Positions 14,258 to 14,625 of a stretch of DNA of 14,625 bases are shown here, in pieces. Made by a program: the position numbers and the translations under genes. A model generated the notes under the pieces. The model worked only from the letters and a program-made list of their open reading frames with translations, was not told the DNA's origin and did no database searches. The stretch is from the NCBI GenBank assembly GCA_041648495.1, contig JBAZOW010000057.1, positions 1-14,625 of the forward strand, in the 5' to 3' direction. Position 1 is the stretch's first letter. Each line of letters starts with the position of its first letter. The stretch is from Patulibacter sp041648495 (GTDB lineage: Bacteria > Actinomycetota > Thermoleophilia > Solirubrobacterales > Solirubrobacteraceae).

Positions 14258-14625
14258 TCAGCCGGCCGCGCGCCGGTCGGCCAGCATGCTGCGCAGCAGC
14301 GCGACCGCCGCGTCGGTCTCGTCGGGCCGGTCGAAGATCAGCTGCTGCAGCGTCAGGCCGTCGAGCGCGGCGAAGACCAGCCGCGCCAGCGTCGGGTCGT
14401 CGTCGTCGGTGAGTCCGACGTCGGCCAGGGTCCGGTCGACCAGCTCGACGTAGCGCCGGTAGAGCGCGCGGATCTCCGGCAGCAGCTCGGGGTGCCGCCG
14501 GGCCTCGAGCGCCAGCTCGAACTGGACCGCCTGGCCGTCCGGCACGGTCGACACGAGCCGCGAGAGGTTCGCGGCGAACGCCTCGAGGCGGCCGTCCTCG
14601 GGCACGATCCCCGAAGCGGCGATCG
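14258..14625 (-). CDS. TetR-family-like transcriptional regulator, C-terminal fragment
   Basis: A minus-strand frame open to the window edge; at least 122 residues seen, the start and any helix-turn-helix lying outside. The visible part looks like a TetR ligand-binding/dimerisation domain: a run of amphipathic helices including GQAVQFELALEARRHPEL, a helix ending RRYVELVDRTL, and ARLVFAALDGLTLQQLIF, followed by a final helix (AAVALLRSMLADRR). The pattern of helix, acidic loop (TDDDDP) and ALDGL helix is common in AcrR/BetI-like regulators. Confidence is limited because the DNA-binding domain is not visible. A GTG at 14605 is internal, since the frame continues without a stop to the edge. It converges on SBP2 across 17 bp and is a candidate regulator of the divergent promoter at 10479-10688. 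Confidence 0.75.
   Translation of the reverse strand, partial: IAASGIVPEDGRLEAFAANLSRLVSTVPDGQAVQFELALEARRHPELLPEIRALYRRYVELVDRTLADVGLTDDDDPTLARLVFAALDGLTLQQLIFDRPDETDAAVALLRSMLADRRAAG

Overview
The window is very GC-rich, with coding on both strands, almost no intergenic space and strong G/C third-position bias. This points to a high-GC actinobacterium; a soil lineage such as Solirubrobacterales/Thermoleophilia is a guess, since no rRNA or other taxonomic marker is present. There are 13 genes, two cut by the window edges. I see no transposase, phage gene, CRISPR array, tRNA or rRNA. Everything fits one catabolic/uptake gene cluster for an unidentified organic substrate.

Layout. (1) Positions 1-6197, plus strand, tightly packed: the end of an RbsA-type sugar-family ABC ATPase, a lipoprotein substrate-binding protein (SBP1), the three subunits of a molybdenum hydroxylase (FAD, 2x[2Fe-2S] and Mo-cofactor subunits, in the order M-S-L), and a short-chain dehydrogenase. 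(2) Positions 6210-10478, minus strand, convergent with block 1: a HyuA-like ATPase subunit, a HyuB-like subunit and a small unrecognised protein, all with overlapping ends. (3) Positions 10479-10688: a divergent control region of 210 bp with a good sigma70-type promoter, two copies of an AT-rich near-palindrome and a separate perfect 8+8 bp inverted repeat. (4) Positions 10689-14240, plus strand: a cytochrome P450, a metal-dependent amidohydrolase and a second SBP-like protein (SBP2) that is a clear paralogue of SBP1 but has no signal peptide. (5) Positions 14258-14625, minus strand: the C-terminal part of a TetR-like regulator running off the window.

How it may work (inference). The ABC system captures and imports a ligand. 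The P450 and the Mo-hydroxylase oxidise it (O2-derived and water-derived oxygen respectively), and the SDR interconverts an alcohol and a ketone. HyuA/HyuB performs an ATP-dependent step, either carboxylation of a ketone-like carbon or opening of a cyclic amide. The amidohydrolase cleaves an amide, ester or lactone-type bond. The HyuB sequence looks closer to the acetone/acetophenone-carboxylase type than to classical N-methylhydantoinase, so a P450 -> SDR -> carboxylase logic is attractive but unproven. The Mo-hydroxylase large subunit lacks the cysteine loop of true CO dehydrogenase, so this is not a CO-oxidation cluster.

Most unusual points: the signal-less SBP paralogue co-translated with the amidohydrolase and keeping a CxxC and a further cysteine; the divergent promoter with two kinds of candidate operator; and a P450 whose I-helix acid is replaced by alanine.
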